Positions 1 to 26,690 of a DNA stretch of 64,000 nt are shown in pieces. The stretch is from positions 6,944,001 to 7,008,000 of the forward strand of contig NC_091942.1 in NCBI RefSeq assembly GCF_041260155.1, read 5' to 3'. Source of the stretch: Ptychodera flava (lineage: Eukaryota; Hemichordata; Enteropneusta; Ptychoderidae). How positions within the stretch are numbered: the first letter of the stretch is position 1; each line of letters opens with the position of its first letter. Both the position numbers and the translations under genes were made by a program. The notes below the pieces were generated by a model. It was not told the DNA's origin. It searched no databases and saw nothing but the letters and a program-made list of their open reading frames with translations.

Positions 1-307
1 CTCAATGGTGTACAAGGAAAAACGGTCTATGGCCCTCACAACATTCCTCTCTTTAACCATGGAGGTAGTCTCTACTACCTCCATGCTTTAACATACAACC
101 AGTTTAGTCGGACAACATTTGAAATTCGTGGGTTCTTGTCCAGCAAATTACTAGAGTTGATGAACAAAACAAACCTTGGTTGAAAGAACATACTTGTGTA
201 AATTCTTTGGAACTGAAATGGGGGAAGTTGTGATGAGGGTAACTTCTTCCTCTGTGCATTTAGGTACTGGGATACACCGCATGCCAAACCAATGATCTCA
301 TACAGTT

Positions 308-537
308 AAAAATTGGCCGACTAGCGGGAAATACAGTACTCGTTAAAATAAAGAGCAAAGTTAAAACAAATACAGTAAAATACTAACCGACCAGCGGGAG
401 ATAAAACACCTGCAAAGCAAGTCTCTGCTTTCCAAGTGTTTTATCTCCCGCTGGTCGGTTAGTATTTTACTGTATTTGTTTTAACTTTGCTCTTTATTTT
501 AACGAGTACTGTATTTCCCGCTAGTCGGCCAATTTTT
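308..537. repeat. Perfect 102-bp inverted repeat (hairpin / foldback MITE)
   Basis: The left arm (308-409) is, by eye, the exact reverse complement of the right arm (436-537), around a 26-nt spacer. Allowing one mismatch, the arms extend outward through a flanking TACAGT/ACTGTA. Each arm also carries two related inner motifs, GGCCGACTAGCGGGAAATAC and AACCGACCAGCGGGAGATAA. No coding sequence is present. Complete arm identity suggests a young insertion or gene conversion. A transcript would fold into a long dsRNA stem. It lies downstream of the RPL3 3' end. Confidence 0.9.
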
Positions 538-826
538 TACTGTATTCCTTCACACTTGCTGCAGTTTTATCTCTTTTGAGGTCATTTGTAATTTTCAATG
601 ATCTCATACTACTGTTTTATGAAAGTATTTCATTGGAGGGGAAGACTGGAATGGCAACAAGTCATAACATAAAGTTGAAAGACAGCTTTTCATGGGGCAT
701 TTTATACTTTAGACGTACAAGCTCTTCCTTGATACACCTTGAATTTCCTTCAGACAAATCTCTATCCAATTCACACTTGCACATTCAAACCAAAAACAGG
801 ACATCTCATTTTACAGGTCACATTGT

Positions 827-832
827 TTTATT
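827..832 (-). promoter_or_regulatory. RPL3 polyadenylation signal AATAAA
   Basis: AATAAA on the minus strand, about 60 nt past the RPL3 stop codon. This spacing fits the short 3' UTR typical of ribosomal protein genes. Confidence 0.6.
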
Positions 833-891
833 GTATGGCTCCTTTGACAAGTTACAGAACTGGAGTAGCCATTAATAGTAAACAATGTTGT

Positions 892-10563
<9,672 letters not shown>

Positions 10564-13500
10564 ATGCCCGAGTTGGTAGATAACCTTATCAAAGCGTTCT
10601 CTTACACGGTGGATGCACCGGTAACGTGGTTTAGAGGTGAGCAATTTCTTACATGATGCACTAGTTTTCACTCTTCAAGTTCAGTTCTGCAAGTGAGTGC
10701 AACTTGAAAGCTCGAAATCCAATCACAACTTTATCATTGATTGCCGGTGGAAACTTGGTCGTGCTGATTTTATTCTTGAGCTGATGACAACTCTACAGCT
10801 AAAACGCGGTTTTGTTTTCTTTTAATATAAGAAGAAAAAACTTTCGGAACGTTTCTTTCCAAAGAGCGCCCTCATACATACATACAGTGCATACACATAT
10901 AATTATATATATTCATACATGCATACATACATATTATTTGTAGTGTAGACACAAAATTGTAGCATAGACAGTCGCTTCTATATGTCATGTTCTCAGCTTT
11001 AAATCACCTGGATGTGATGTATGCATAAAGTATAGCAGCTGCACGCACATGTAGTCTGTGATTTGTGCTGGTATCCGGCCAGCAGTGGTTTCTTATTTCT
11101 AAATTCTATGGAGTGTCTTTGTATCAGGAGAACAGAATATTCACAGCTGCACAGGTTAACAAATATACATCAAATTTTGTTACCCTCATCTCAATCTGTC
11201 CGTTTGAAATTAGAAAAAATCGAAGCGCAACAGAAGAAGAACAGATACTTTTATTACCATCAGCACTATCGACGTGTGCCCACGATAGATGAGTGTGATG
11301 TGAATGATGTATTGTGTCTATATGAAGCTGACATGCAGTGGAAGAGAGACAGGTAGCGTCATATTTTGTAGGCATAGGCCTGAGGTATTTAAAGGGACAA
11401 AGTCGGCCATTTTTCATGAATTTTGTTTGATGCAAGATACTACTTATATTGTTTGACATGTTGAAAGATACTGAATGAATGGGTGACCATGCATATATTC
11501 GACTTTGGTTTTAGACAAATGAAACCATCGTGAAAATGAATGGTCAAAACCATTAATTCATTTTTGCGATGGTTTCATTAGTAGTATCTTGCATCAAACA
11601 AAATTCATGAAAATGGCCGACTTTGTTCCTTTAATCCTGTCAAAGCACATGCTCTTTCCTGTTGCCGCCCATGTTTCTAAGAAACAGGAAGAATCTTCCA
11701 TATTCTTTGCTGTAGTTATGAATTCAAACATTGTTTATTGCTATAGACTGTACTTTAAGCATGTGAAATTACAAAAAAAAGCCTTGTGTTACTTTGCATG
11801 TGGCAACTGTTATATTGAAAGTTATCACGCACGATATCTAAAGTGTCCCTCGATCTTAAATGATGTGATCTCCTTCATCTATTCATTTCAGTGAATGTAT
11901 ACTATACTCTTTCTTTGGCAAGATATTGTAGTTATAAATTATCCATGTCTTTATTAGGAATTCATTGCTGCACGAAATGATGGCACAACACTGCAAGAAG
12001 TTGTGTTATTAGTATATGTCATGTATCTACATTTGAAAAAAGTCTTCATGTATTAATGTAGTAGTACAATCACATCTGACTGTGTGCCAAATGAAGTACT
12101 GAAGAATTTTGGGAAATGATTACATCGTTTAGCATGTGTCGCATTTATGTAATATTGCAATATATTACAGAAAAGTGGACCAAGAAATCACCAAGATTCT
12201 GAGGAAACGCATGGAGGACTGCTGGGCTCGTGAACAGGAAAGTTCTCTGCAGAACTGTAAGGGAGTAGTTGAACAGTACGATAGAGAAGCTGGGCATTAT
12301 GCTACCAAGTGTAAGTGCCATTTGTTTGCTTTGCATGGCTGTATGTATGTATGGAATGGAAAGTAGGAGTTGAGAGTATGAATCCTGTCATTTGCTCCTG
12401 TTGTCATAGCAGCATTCTACAACCTGATTTACTTTGAACTTCACTCAGCTCCAAACAGTGCATAAACATTCCTGGCATACATTACAATAACAGCTTGTGT
12501 CGTATGGTTGAATGGAACCATCAAATTATATATTGGAACATGATAATAATTGACAATGACACAAAAACAAGGTCACTACAGAGTGTTTACTTTCATATAA
12601 AGCCATCCACGGACCACCAGTGGGCCATATTTACATGTTTTACGCGTGTCTTTGTCCATGTTAAGGATCATAGGTAAATGTGTCAGGAACCATTGTCAAA
12701 TTTCTGTGATGCGCTTGTCTGATGCTTTAATATCACAAGGGAACCACAGTAAAATGAAGGCACACCCGACATACATCACTGGCCTGTATAAAAGTGTAGT
12801 ATCTCTCATGCTATATTTGCTAAGTACCACCATACTGAATGGAACGTTTTTAACATAACAGTTCAGCGCTCTTTGAAAATTCAACTAATGGTTAGATACT
12901 TATTCTGTCATCAGGTCTGATAGAATTACGTAAGTTCATAAGTTCGATAGGTAACAGTAATTTCTTGTAGTTGCCATGACATTAATTAACCCTTTTCCTG
13001 CCAAGTCGGTGAAAATCCGCTTGAAATTCGGTGTAGCCAGAATCTAAGCACTGGTGACCGTTATTCTCCCAACCCGGTGGAAATCGGGCCCTTTTTGGGT
13101 ACCCCCTTTCCTGCCAAGTCGACGTCACTACGATTTGCTATCCCCTGTGCGTTTAGGGGTCATCCGAGGAGAGGTTTTCTGACAAGGAACGCCTTTTCCC
13201 CTCGAAATGGGTTCGCAGGGAGTCGATAGACAGGGAAAGGTGCAGAACCTGTCCGCCAGTCCCCCACACCCGAGGGGGCTGGTTTTTTTTTACCGCTTTT
13301 TAGCGGACTTGGCAGGATAGCATGGTGACGTTTTCTGGCGGAGTTGGACGTACTTGGCTGCCTGGCACTATAGAGATTGCTGCCGAACTTGACCAACTCG
13401 GCAATGCTAATCTAGAAGGCTACCTCTTGCAAACGACTTGGCAGATATGCCGAGGTGCGAGACGAAAGTCACTTATTCAGTTGTGCGTGACTGAAAATGA

Positions 13501-15004
13501 GAACGTATTTTTGACGGGACGGCTCGACTTGTTCCTCCGATGGAACGGATATGAACGACTCGGAAATACCATTACAAACTGGTGTCCGACGTACTAAGCT
13601 GGGCTTCAGCTCTGCAAGTTCAAGCCAGGCAACGTCCTTCACCGCCTTGGCCGTGCCATTCAATGGACGTAGCTTTGGATTTTTTATTTATTCCATCGTC
13701 CGAAGTATTGGCTCTGGTTTGCAGGCAAACGTATCCTCTTGCCGACGCATTAGTAACTACGTACGCTGTTTGCGTACAGAGAATTCAAAAGGGACATAGG
13801 GTCAATATGCTACGGGGATACCGCCTGCAGTTAGCAGGGACTGCTTTTGTTATGCAAACCAGCTAGCAGTACAATATGGCTGCCAGGCATGTGGACACGT
13901 CGATGGCTAGAACAATGGAAGCATATTGCGTTGCACCCGTGCATCGCAAAAGTGAACTGAAGACTTGGGTGTAGTGACTGGTTATCACTGGTTAGCTGCA
14001 GCCAGCACGCACAGCATGTCGGTACAAACCCGTACCTGACTGAGGACCACTCGATTAAGTCAGTAATGAACGGTAACACTCGTAAGCCAACTCCCAACTG
14101 AGCTGGCTAAACTACGTAAAGCTGTGCTTCAATGGCTCAGCCATGTCGTTAATACAACGGCAAAAACGTAGTTTTTGTGCTACACTGCCAAGTCGTTGGA
14201 GGTACGTATTCATTGACCCTACCCTGGGGAAACAGACAGGTTTGACGGTGCTTCTGCACCCCTAGCACGACCCTCAGGGTCTCTGACTAACAGACGAGTG
14301 AGGTGATGTTTGTGCCTAGCGGACGTGCGTAATACTGAAGGAGTTTATTTCCGAAAAAATAAACATGAAACGGCAATAAAATGACGCACTCCCAGGGGCA
14401 AACAAAGCCGGTGACCTCAATTTTTTTCTGCAGCAACCCTTGAGCTCCTTCCCCTGTCTACGGGCATGTAGAAATTATCGTAGTCTAACACGTATAAGTA
14501 CGGCTAAAACTACCCTGAAAATGGGCGATTTCTGCCAAAATGCCTGGCAGGATAACATGCAGAAGAGCCAATCTTTTGCAGGCACATATTATGGGGCGGT
14601 TTTCTACTGACTTGGGAGAATAACGGACAAGGGCGCTCGGCAGGGAAAGGGGTTAAAGGAGAGGTGACTAGTGGTATTATTCTGAAGGGTATATGGTAAT
14701 GGCACATCTTTGTCAGCATGACTTTCATTCAAATAAAAGTTGCATTTTCTGTTAGCCAGAGCTGCATACCATAAAGTTACCAAAAGACATTGTTTCATGG
14801 TCATTTTGTTTATTTGTGAAATATGATTGATTATTGTCGATCTCCAGAACAAAGTATTTTATGCTATAAATAACCTTTAACTTTTCAGATGGTGAACTCG
14901 GTGCTTTTGGATCAGCCAGGAGATGTCTAATGAAACAAAAGCATCGCATGATAGAAGAGAGGAGGCGAGCTAAAGAGGCCAAGAAATCATCAAGTGATGA
15001 CTGA
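10564..15004 (+). CDS. NDUFB10: NADH dehydrogenase 1 beta subcomplex subunit 10 (PDSW), 4 exons
   Basis: Accessory subunit of mitochondrial complex I, facing the intermembrane space. Exons 10564-10636, 11214-11352, 12171-12310 and 14889-15004; all GT-AG and in phase, 468 nt for 155 residues. Seen: [14 protein letters not shown] (about residues 34-47), then the two disulfide-type cysteine pairs of the family, CX6C (C52/C59) and CX11C (C88/C100), then [27 protein letters not shown] and a charged tail ending KKSSSDD. The human protein is about 172 residues; this one lacks most of the N-terminal extension, and an in-frame TGA just upstream of the ATG fixes the start. Intron 2 holds a TTAA-flanked MITE and intron 3 a piggyBac-like element. 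Head-to-head with RPL3, tail-to-tail with TEKT4. Confidence 0.97.
11389..11634. mobile_element. Palindromic TTAA-flanked MITE (family K1)
   Basis: TTAA then AGGGACAAAGTCGGCCATTT at the left; the inverse, AATGGCCGACTTTGTTCCT then TTAA, at the right. The arms continue inward (CATGAATTTTGTTTGATGCA) for tens of bases. TTAA duplications suggest a Kolobok or piggyBac-type transposase acting in trans. It begins 37 bp after the exon 2 donor of NDUFB10. A second copy is at 45600-45918. Confidence 0.75.
12986..14656. mobile_element. piggyBac-like non-autonomous element, 1.67 kb
   Basis: TTAA target sites flank CCCTTTTCCTGCCAAGTC at the left and GGCAGGGAAAGGGG at the right. TTAA plus CCC...GGG ends are the piggyBac signature. 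Subterminal GTTATTCTCCCAA (left) and TTGGGAGAATAAC (right) are also inverted. A second inverted pair, CCTGCCAAGTCGACG near 13103 and GACTTGGCAGGATAG near 13308, suggests internal duplication. The interior is GC-richer than its surroundings, with short ORFs only and no transposase. It lies in NDUFB10 intron 3. Confidence 0.75.
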
Positions 15005-15279
15005 AGAATTTGCAAAGATGCTAGTTTTGTACAAACTGAAATATACTTTAAGGTTTTACTGGCCAAGCAAGAACCACAGGCCGCCTTGTAAATGTAACTA
15101 AAAATTGTTTGATTTGAATTTAACATTTGCAACTATGAAGCTATGTAGGCATATGTCAGAAGGAAAGATCATTTGAAAAATTTGATCTACATGTGTGTGA
15201 TGTTATTCAGCTTTCCAGCTAGAGAAAATTGAAATCTAGCGCAAAGCAGTTGATGTGTATTTGTTTGGAGAGTTGGTTT

Positions 15280-15285
15280 AATAAA
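15280..15285 (+). promoter_or_regulatory. Candidate NDUFB10 polyadenylation signal
   Basis: AATAAA about 275 nt after the stop codon. It is the first good match downstream on the plus strand. From here to about 16590 no gene or clear repeat is visible. Confidence 0.45.
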
Positions 15286-17107
15286 TAATTAGTGTTTAAA
15301 AGTAAACATTTGTTGGTAGCATTCAGTTCGACTGCTTCACGGTATTGAGGTATGTTTTTAGGTTGGAATGAAAGATTCAGCTGTGTGCGGGTGCTCTGTG
15401 ACCTCTGGGTCAGAGGTCGCTGAGTGCCAGAGTGCCCACACATGGTTGAATTATTCAGTTTGGTATTGCAGTGTGATATTCTTGTTCATTGGTCAGCCAT
15501 GATATTCCCTAGACTGGAATAGTCCTCACTTGAGGCATTCCGTCTTCTTATGCCGTAAAGAGGGTGCCGATTGTACTAGCATCCTAGTATGGCAAATCTT
15601 CCATTCCAGAGGTGTCCCTAACTCTCCTCCATATATGATGCATAAGTGAAGTTTGTAAAGGCTTTGTTCCCATTAGTAAATGTTCTCCCTTTCAAGAAAT
15701 CCATATTTACTTGACATATGGTACTTTGATGAATACCTTCCACATTTTGCCAAAAGGCAATTCCTAACAAATATCTGATGTCTCTAAAAGTACATTGTAT
15801 TTCTAGGAACAATCTTGGTGACCTCAGGGATCCACACGTTTGATTTGTACTCTTGGAATTACCAACCATACACATAGAAGACTATAGTAACTTCAAGGAA
15901 AACTTTACAAAGAAAACTAAATTGAATACCTGTTCTCCATACCACCAACATCATATGGATGCAAGGTCAATTAGGGTCATGAATTCTAAAATGTCCAATG
16001 ATTGTGACTTGCATGAACTTCCCCCATGGGTGAAGTTCTTGATGTTTTTGTTGCTTGTTTCATGTGTCAAGCATAGTTTCTATGACAGGCAGATGCGCAT
16101 TGAAACATAGTTGCATTGTTTTCACATGCAATCAGTAATATTGGTATTATTATATGTGAAAAGGAGGACATGAAGCACTTGTCGTCAACAACATCAAAGA
16201 AGTTCTGTAGGTGTAGAGCTACAGCTGTTTTCTGGGTAATGATATCAGATTATCAATAAAATAAAGAAATTGACATTAATTTAATTTACAGTCCATGCTT
16301 GGAGCTTAGGATATGAACATGAAGTATAAGCAGCTGTCTTGTTATTTGTGAATTGTATTTGCCAGTTGTCAAATTTTTACTATTCTCTGCTGTCAAATGT
16401 ATACAATGATTTTTGGACTGCAAAGCAAAATGTAATTCTCTACATATTGCACATCATGCCCTGAAGCAAAGTCAAGGACAAAGTATGAAAATACCAGTTG
16501 GCACTTTCCATAGATTGTTATCAAGAAGGGAATAAAATGCAGAGAGGAATGAAGAAGGCAGAATGAGTTCCACTGAAACAATTGTTAACACAAATATTCT
16601 TTATTTAAAATTCATACATGGCAATCCACACTAGAGTTTAAATGGAATACTGGAAAAAAAAGTTAAGAAAAAAAATCTGCATGGACGGGTTTCAGACTTC
16701 TCACTGCAACAACTGTATTACACTAAAGCTGTGTTTGTTTCTCAGTTGAGCCTTGCCAGATTTTAAAGCATTCAATGTCAAATATTGGTGCGAAAAAGCA
16801 GTATCCAGCAATATAAAATCAGTACAATGTTAATATAGTCTCCTTCAGTTGCAGTCACGTTTCAATTCCACAGATTATATTTTTGGAGGTATGAAAGGGT
16901 GCATGCAAAATTGAGAAGTACGTAAACATGTGGATTTTCTCACTGCACTCAGTGTAAATAAAATAAGTCCCCGGATTTGAAAAAAGACATGCTTTTTTAC
17001 TTACCCCACCCCATCCCTTTGCGACTAACTACATTTTAAATAGAGACACTATTCTACAACACGCAACAGTCAAAACTGCTGAGTATGCAATATGCAGCAA
17101 CACGTCC

Positions 17108-17113
17108 TTTATT
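17108..17113 (-). promoter_or_regulatory. Candidate TEKT4 polyadenylation signal
   Basis: AATAAA on the minus strand, about 300 nt past the TEKT4 stop codon. An alternative AATAAA lies at 16600-16605. Confidence 0.4.
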
Positions 17114-17409
17114 AAGTAATGCACTTGTGTGCATGATAAGTGTGGCAGTTGCATATGAAATAACATGCAAAGCTCTTGTGGTATCATCTATTGAGTCGTG
17201 CTTACAGTATTATACATATTTTCTGTCAAAAACCTTTATGTACGCAGAAATGACATTGACCAACACAATATACAGTAAGTTTGCTTCAAGATTTTTGCAA
17301 AAAGTCTTATATGACATTTTATCCATCAAGTTGCACTTAATCCTGCAATGTTTCATAGTTTTTTGGTGGTTTTAATCGTCTTTTTTTGGTTTTGTTCCTT
17401 TTTTGTTAT

Positions 17410-21688
<4,279 letters not shown>

Positions 21689-22130
21689 GTTTTCCTGTCC
21701 TACAGGGTACGACAAAAACCATAATTCATGAGTTCATGTCAGAATTTTACAACATCCATCCTATTTGGCTCTAAACAACCTTATTCTCATGTGAACAGTA
21801 TTCAAGACGGTCCATGATAAAATATACTATAACTTACAATTAAAATGATGTAAATAAATTCATACAAACCTGGTGATACAGATGTCTACGGCTGGTTCAC
21901 CGAGTATGGTAAGTGGTGTGTTGTGTTCCTAGGGCACCCTAGCGATACGCAAGGAACGTTTTGTTTGTAGTCGTCAGGGTGATGACGTTCTTTTGTTCTC
22001 AAATGAAACGTCACACCCTCTAAGCACTTTGATTGGCTTATTCTCATTCTTCGCGACGGCAGACGCCCCCTCGCGGCAAGTCGGGAAAAGGGAATACATG
22101 TGCATGTCAGAGTACCCCGCAAAGTAAAGT
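21689..22130 (-). promoter_or_regulatory. TEKT4 5' UTR / promoter region
   Basis: The first coding exon opens at an acceptor (21700). A possible 5' UTR exon ends at 21870 (minus-strand CACCAG followed by GTTTGT). Upstream, 21900-22100 is GC-richer than its surroundings and carries a CCAAT box (minus-strand GCCAATCAAAG near 22030) and a TGACGTTT-like CRE half near 22010. No X-box was found here. Exact start site unknown. Confidence 0.4.
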
Positions 22131-24383
22131 ATTTTTGAGTCTTACAAGTGCACGTACAGTTTACTTTGTCGCCTCAGGCCATAGGTCTGAGACGACCACT
22201 CACCCAAAACAAGGGATTCCACTATATGACGTACCAGATGCCAGACTTTTTTATATACTTACTTTATATTTGGAATTTTTGCTGTTGTTTACCCGCAAAA
22301 AATACGTGCAAAGTATTTTTAATATTTCCTTAGAAATCATCATACTTATTCCATCCATTTTTTATGTATGTTTTTTCATCATGTATAAAAGTAATTTAAC
22401 TAAGAAAAATAACTTGCGATAATTCCTCGTAAAATAAAAATTCACGGTTATCTTTTGGGTTGCTAAAGAAATGTATGATTTTTTTAAAGGTCCTTCAAAT
22501 TCATAAATGGTTGACATCTTAAAGTACTCTTCTCTTAAATCAATTGCAATTAAAAGGTATCCAGTCAATAAAACTAATGTTGTTGATCAATGAGAAACAA
22601 AAAGAGTTGAAGTTTCATCTGAAAGATTAAAATTGCTGTCACCGTAGCTTTGTTTATCAAGAATTGACGATGGAAGAGCGCCCTCTATTTTTTAAATTTT
22701 ACTTTCTGTAAGCAAGTGCTGAGACTGGCAATTCCCGACTACAGAAAGTAAACCTTTCCTAAACTCTAGCACTGTGTGCCATATTTTCATTGATTTCAGT
22801 TTACAACTTGTGAGAAATTACGCCCCAAAAAACTGCACGGTGTCCCGCATGTTTAAAGTCCTCCCAAATTTCTTTCATGTGACACTTCTTAAAATCCACT
22901 ATTTTCACAGTTCTGTTTGACTTTCACCACCTCTTTTCAGAATATTTTTTATGAGTTTCTACAAAAGACAATAGTGTGTATACGTGAAGATGACACTGTG
23001 CTGTATGGGCTACATACTCATAACATATATACTGCGAAACACGAGTATACAATACTGTATCATATCTCTTAATCACGTACATTGTATATTTGCCTTTTCT
23101 CACATACAACTGTGCACCTATTACACAAGCCTTGAACCTATGGTAATCGCAGAGAAACATGCAATCTTTCATCTGGTGCAAAACTTCCACTTGTTTCTAG
23201 TTCAGAGTTATGATATTCATTACTTGGGGTGTTGTTAGAGTGTCTAATTCCTGTTTTTTCTCAGTCTTCCTCTAGAACAGAAATGAGATTAAATCACATG
23301 CCTATGGCAAGACATAAGATCACGCCCTATACTGATGTGAGTTTCTATCATTCGTCATCAAAACCAAAGTCTCTCACCCAGAAGCCAAATTTTATCTGTA
23401 CCACTCAACACCTTTCTGTAGCTACGGGGACGACACTATGTGACACGTATACTATGACAAAATAACACGATCTTGGGTTTATAATTCACTTTATTTGCGC
23501 AAGTAGAGGAATATAAGATCTACACTCCACTCATATCTCATGCTGATATGAAATATTCACCAGCTTCCATCACTTAACTGGCTATATAGAGCAACATTGG
23601 ACTCTTTTTCTTCAATTTCATCACAGCAAATCAAACAATAGAAAGATAAAAGTTGGATAAAATACAACGTAGATTGAGCCACAGGTGCTTCACATAAAAT
23701 GGTGTTACACATCTTAAACCTTTGAATCAATTATTTTATTCTTCCATGGTAAAACATGGCAACCACAAGCATTTAAAATGGCAAGATTATGGTTTTTACC
23801 ATGTTACAATAGACAACGTTAAAAATGAAAACCTGACAAACAAGTATGCACAAATGGAAAAATATGGAAAAATATTTACTCTGAACTACAAAACATGAAT
23901 TGCGCTTAATGAATTACTGAAAAGTATCTAACCACCTTTTATATAGTAGACTTGTATAGAACAATTTTAATTCGTGATTTTCAGAGTGTTAAATAGGAAT
24001 AACCATGTTCCCGATCACCAATCAAGCAATATGTACAACTAAAATATCTCAATTTCAAATACACTTTTTAAGCAGAACTTTTCTTCTTGCTTTTCATTGG
24101 CTTTATTGGCTTCCTTCCACAATACTTTCTGTATAATGTCTGCATTGAATTGGAATTTTTCTAGAACCTACGCCATAACTTTCATCCAATGTTGTGCTCT
24201 GATTTTGTTGTTTAAGCCATCCATAAAACTGCTCATTTAATTGTGAACAGACACCAGTCTTGAAAAAATGTGTGACTTTGTATCTCTGGGTTACTCACTC
24301 AAATAGAACTACATATTAGTGTATATAGTCTATAATCCAGGAGACTGAGCTGTGTGCAATAATCGGACAAAATATCCAACAAT
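22131..24383. other. Intergenic stretch, no gene seen
   Basis: AT-rich. Short ORFs on both strands lack recognisable domains or splice context. Minus-strand AATAAA motifs near 23490 and 24104 could serve the oxygenase gene upstream on that strand, if its 3' UTR is very long. No clear repeat seen. Confidence 0.4.
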
Positions 24384-26690
24384 GGAGTAACTCCCATGGC
24401 AACAGGATTTTTCATCTTTATACAATGGAAACAGAAATGACCAAGGTCAATTTGATGATCACTTTTATAGGACTGTTGTACATCATAAGACTGTCCTGGA
24501 AAATGGTTTATCAGACCCCATGTTTGAAGAAAACCAAGAGATTAACAGGAATTTTACTTTTTTGGAAGTGAAAAACGTTGTTCTGAAAGGTAAAAACAAA
24601 AAAGCTCCTGGTATTGACAAAATACCATATGAGGTATTAAGACAAGACAATGTCATTGAAGTATTAGTACATCTTTTTCAATTGTGCTTTGACTCCGGTA
24701 TGATACCTAGTGTATGGAGAAAGAGTATTATTTTACCTATTTTGAAATGTAAAACAAGTGACACTAGAGTTCCACTCAATTATAGGGGTATAAGCTTATT
24801 ATCGGTTATCTCAAAAATATATAGTGCCGTACTAAATAATAGGCTGATTTCTTTCCTTGATAATAACAATCTGTTAGTGGATGAACAGAATGGTTTCCGC
24901 AAGGACAGATCTTGTGAAGATCATGTTTTTACTTTGACTTCAATTATCAGAAATAGACTGAATAATAATCTCCCGACTTTTGTAACTTTCATAGACATAC
25001 AAAAAGCATTCGATTTTGTGGACAGAAAGTTACTTCTTTACAAACTATTAATCAACAATGTTGACGGGAAGATGTACAACTCGATTTCTGCAATGTACTC
25101 AAATACTTTAGCAAGAGTGAAAGTGAACAATTCTTACTCTGGCTGGTTTAATACAGAAACCGGAGTCAGACAAGGTGACAACTTATCGCCAACATTATTT
25201 GCATTGTTTATTAATGATATGGCGAAGGGTTTAAAAGATCTTAAAAAAGGCACACAGATAGGTGACGATAATGTGTCAATCCTACTATACGCCGATGACA
25301 TTGCAATCATTTCAGATAATGAAGAAAATATGCAACATATGTTAGATTTCATTACTGAGTGGTGTAAAAAGTGGAGACTTTTGATAAACATCAAGAAAAC
25401 TCATGTTGTGCACTTTCGGAAAAGATTGGCCGAAGTGTTTTCAAATTTCATCTTTCCGGAGCACAGCTAGATTATATTGACAACTGTAAATATCTTGGTG
25501 TTATCTTTAATGAGTTTCTTGATTTCAAAGCAATGTCAGAGTCGTTATCAGAATCTGCTAATAGAGCTCTTGGTTACATTTGTTCGAAATTTAAAGTCAT
25601 AAAAAACATGGGATTCCATACATTTACAAAACTCTTTGATAGTTGTGTGGTTCCGATAATGGATTACTGCTCAAGTGTTTGGGGCTTTAACATTGACAAA
25701 TATTGTAACAAAGTACAAATCAGAGCACTGCGATTTTTTCTCGGTGTACATAGATTTGCACCAACTGCAGCTGTGATTGGAGACACTGGTTGGGTTTCTC
25801 CGAAAACTAGGCATTGCGTAAATATGGCTAGACTTTGGAATAGATTTGTAAAAATGGATGACAATAGATTATGTAAGCGTGTTTTCATGTGGGACAACTC
25901 GTTATGTGTAAATAATTGGAGTTTCGAAATGAATGAAATTTTTGATTCTGTAGACATTGATGTTCTAGACAATGGAGGTCTCTGTGATATTCGCACTTTA
26001 AAAGAGAAACTCCTTGTTGAAGCAGCAGACTCGTGGTCAAACAATATAAGTAATATACCAAAATTACGTACCTACAGACAATTCAAATCACTTTACGGAA
26101 GGGAGTCATATTTGTCATGTAACTTGGATCGTAGTACACGTTCTTTCTTGGCTCAATTTAGATTTGGAATTTTACCATTACGGGTAGAAACAGGAAGATT
26201 CAGAGGGGAAGCTTTACAGGACAGAAAGTGTATGTTTTGTGAACAAAATGCTGTTGAAGATGAAATTCATTTTCTCATACATTGTTCTTTATACAATGAA
26301 TATCGTGAGAATTTATTTTGTATTGCTGGAAATCATATCGATGGCTTCCAAGATCTTACTGATACACAGAAACTGGAACACTTAATTAAAAACATTAGTC
26401 GAAGTACGGCGAAATTTATCGCCAAGGCTTATGGGAAAAGACAATCCATATTATACGAAAAACGATAAGAATTAACCTTTGTCATTGACCTTTTTCCCGC
26501 TATAATAATATAAGACAAGAAGTCTTTGTAATGTTTTCTTTTCTCATGTATTTGGGCACAGTCCCTCATATGAAATTGTACCACTTTCTAAAAGTGACTA
26601 ATAAGCCCGTTGAGGCTTGGTGTAATGTCACTAGTCACTATAATAAATATCTATCTATCTATCTATCTATCTATATAAATAGCAAATTTA
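24384..26690 (+). mobile_element. 5'-truncated non-LTR retrotransposon (LINE), reverse transcriptase half
   Basis: Reverse transcriptase motifs in order: KAPGIDKIPYEVL, NYRGISLLSVISKI, EQNGFRKDRSCEDH, FIDIQKAFDFVD, GVRQGDNLSPTLFALFINDM and the catalytic box LLYADDIAI. After the RT come KYLGVIF and a C-terminal CX2C...HX4C zinc-knuckle-like motif (CMFCEQNAVEDEIHFLIHC). Two overlapping frames (open from about 24385 to 25470, and 25371 to 26468) need one frameshift near 25420-25445; otherwise the body is open. No endonuclease domain is present, so the 5' part is missing. The 3' end is a short UTR then an (ATCT)n tail at about 26648-26675, as in several Jockey/CR1-superfamily lineages. Clade not assigned. 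Confidence 0.93.
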
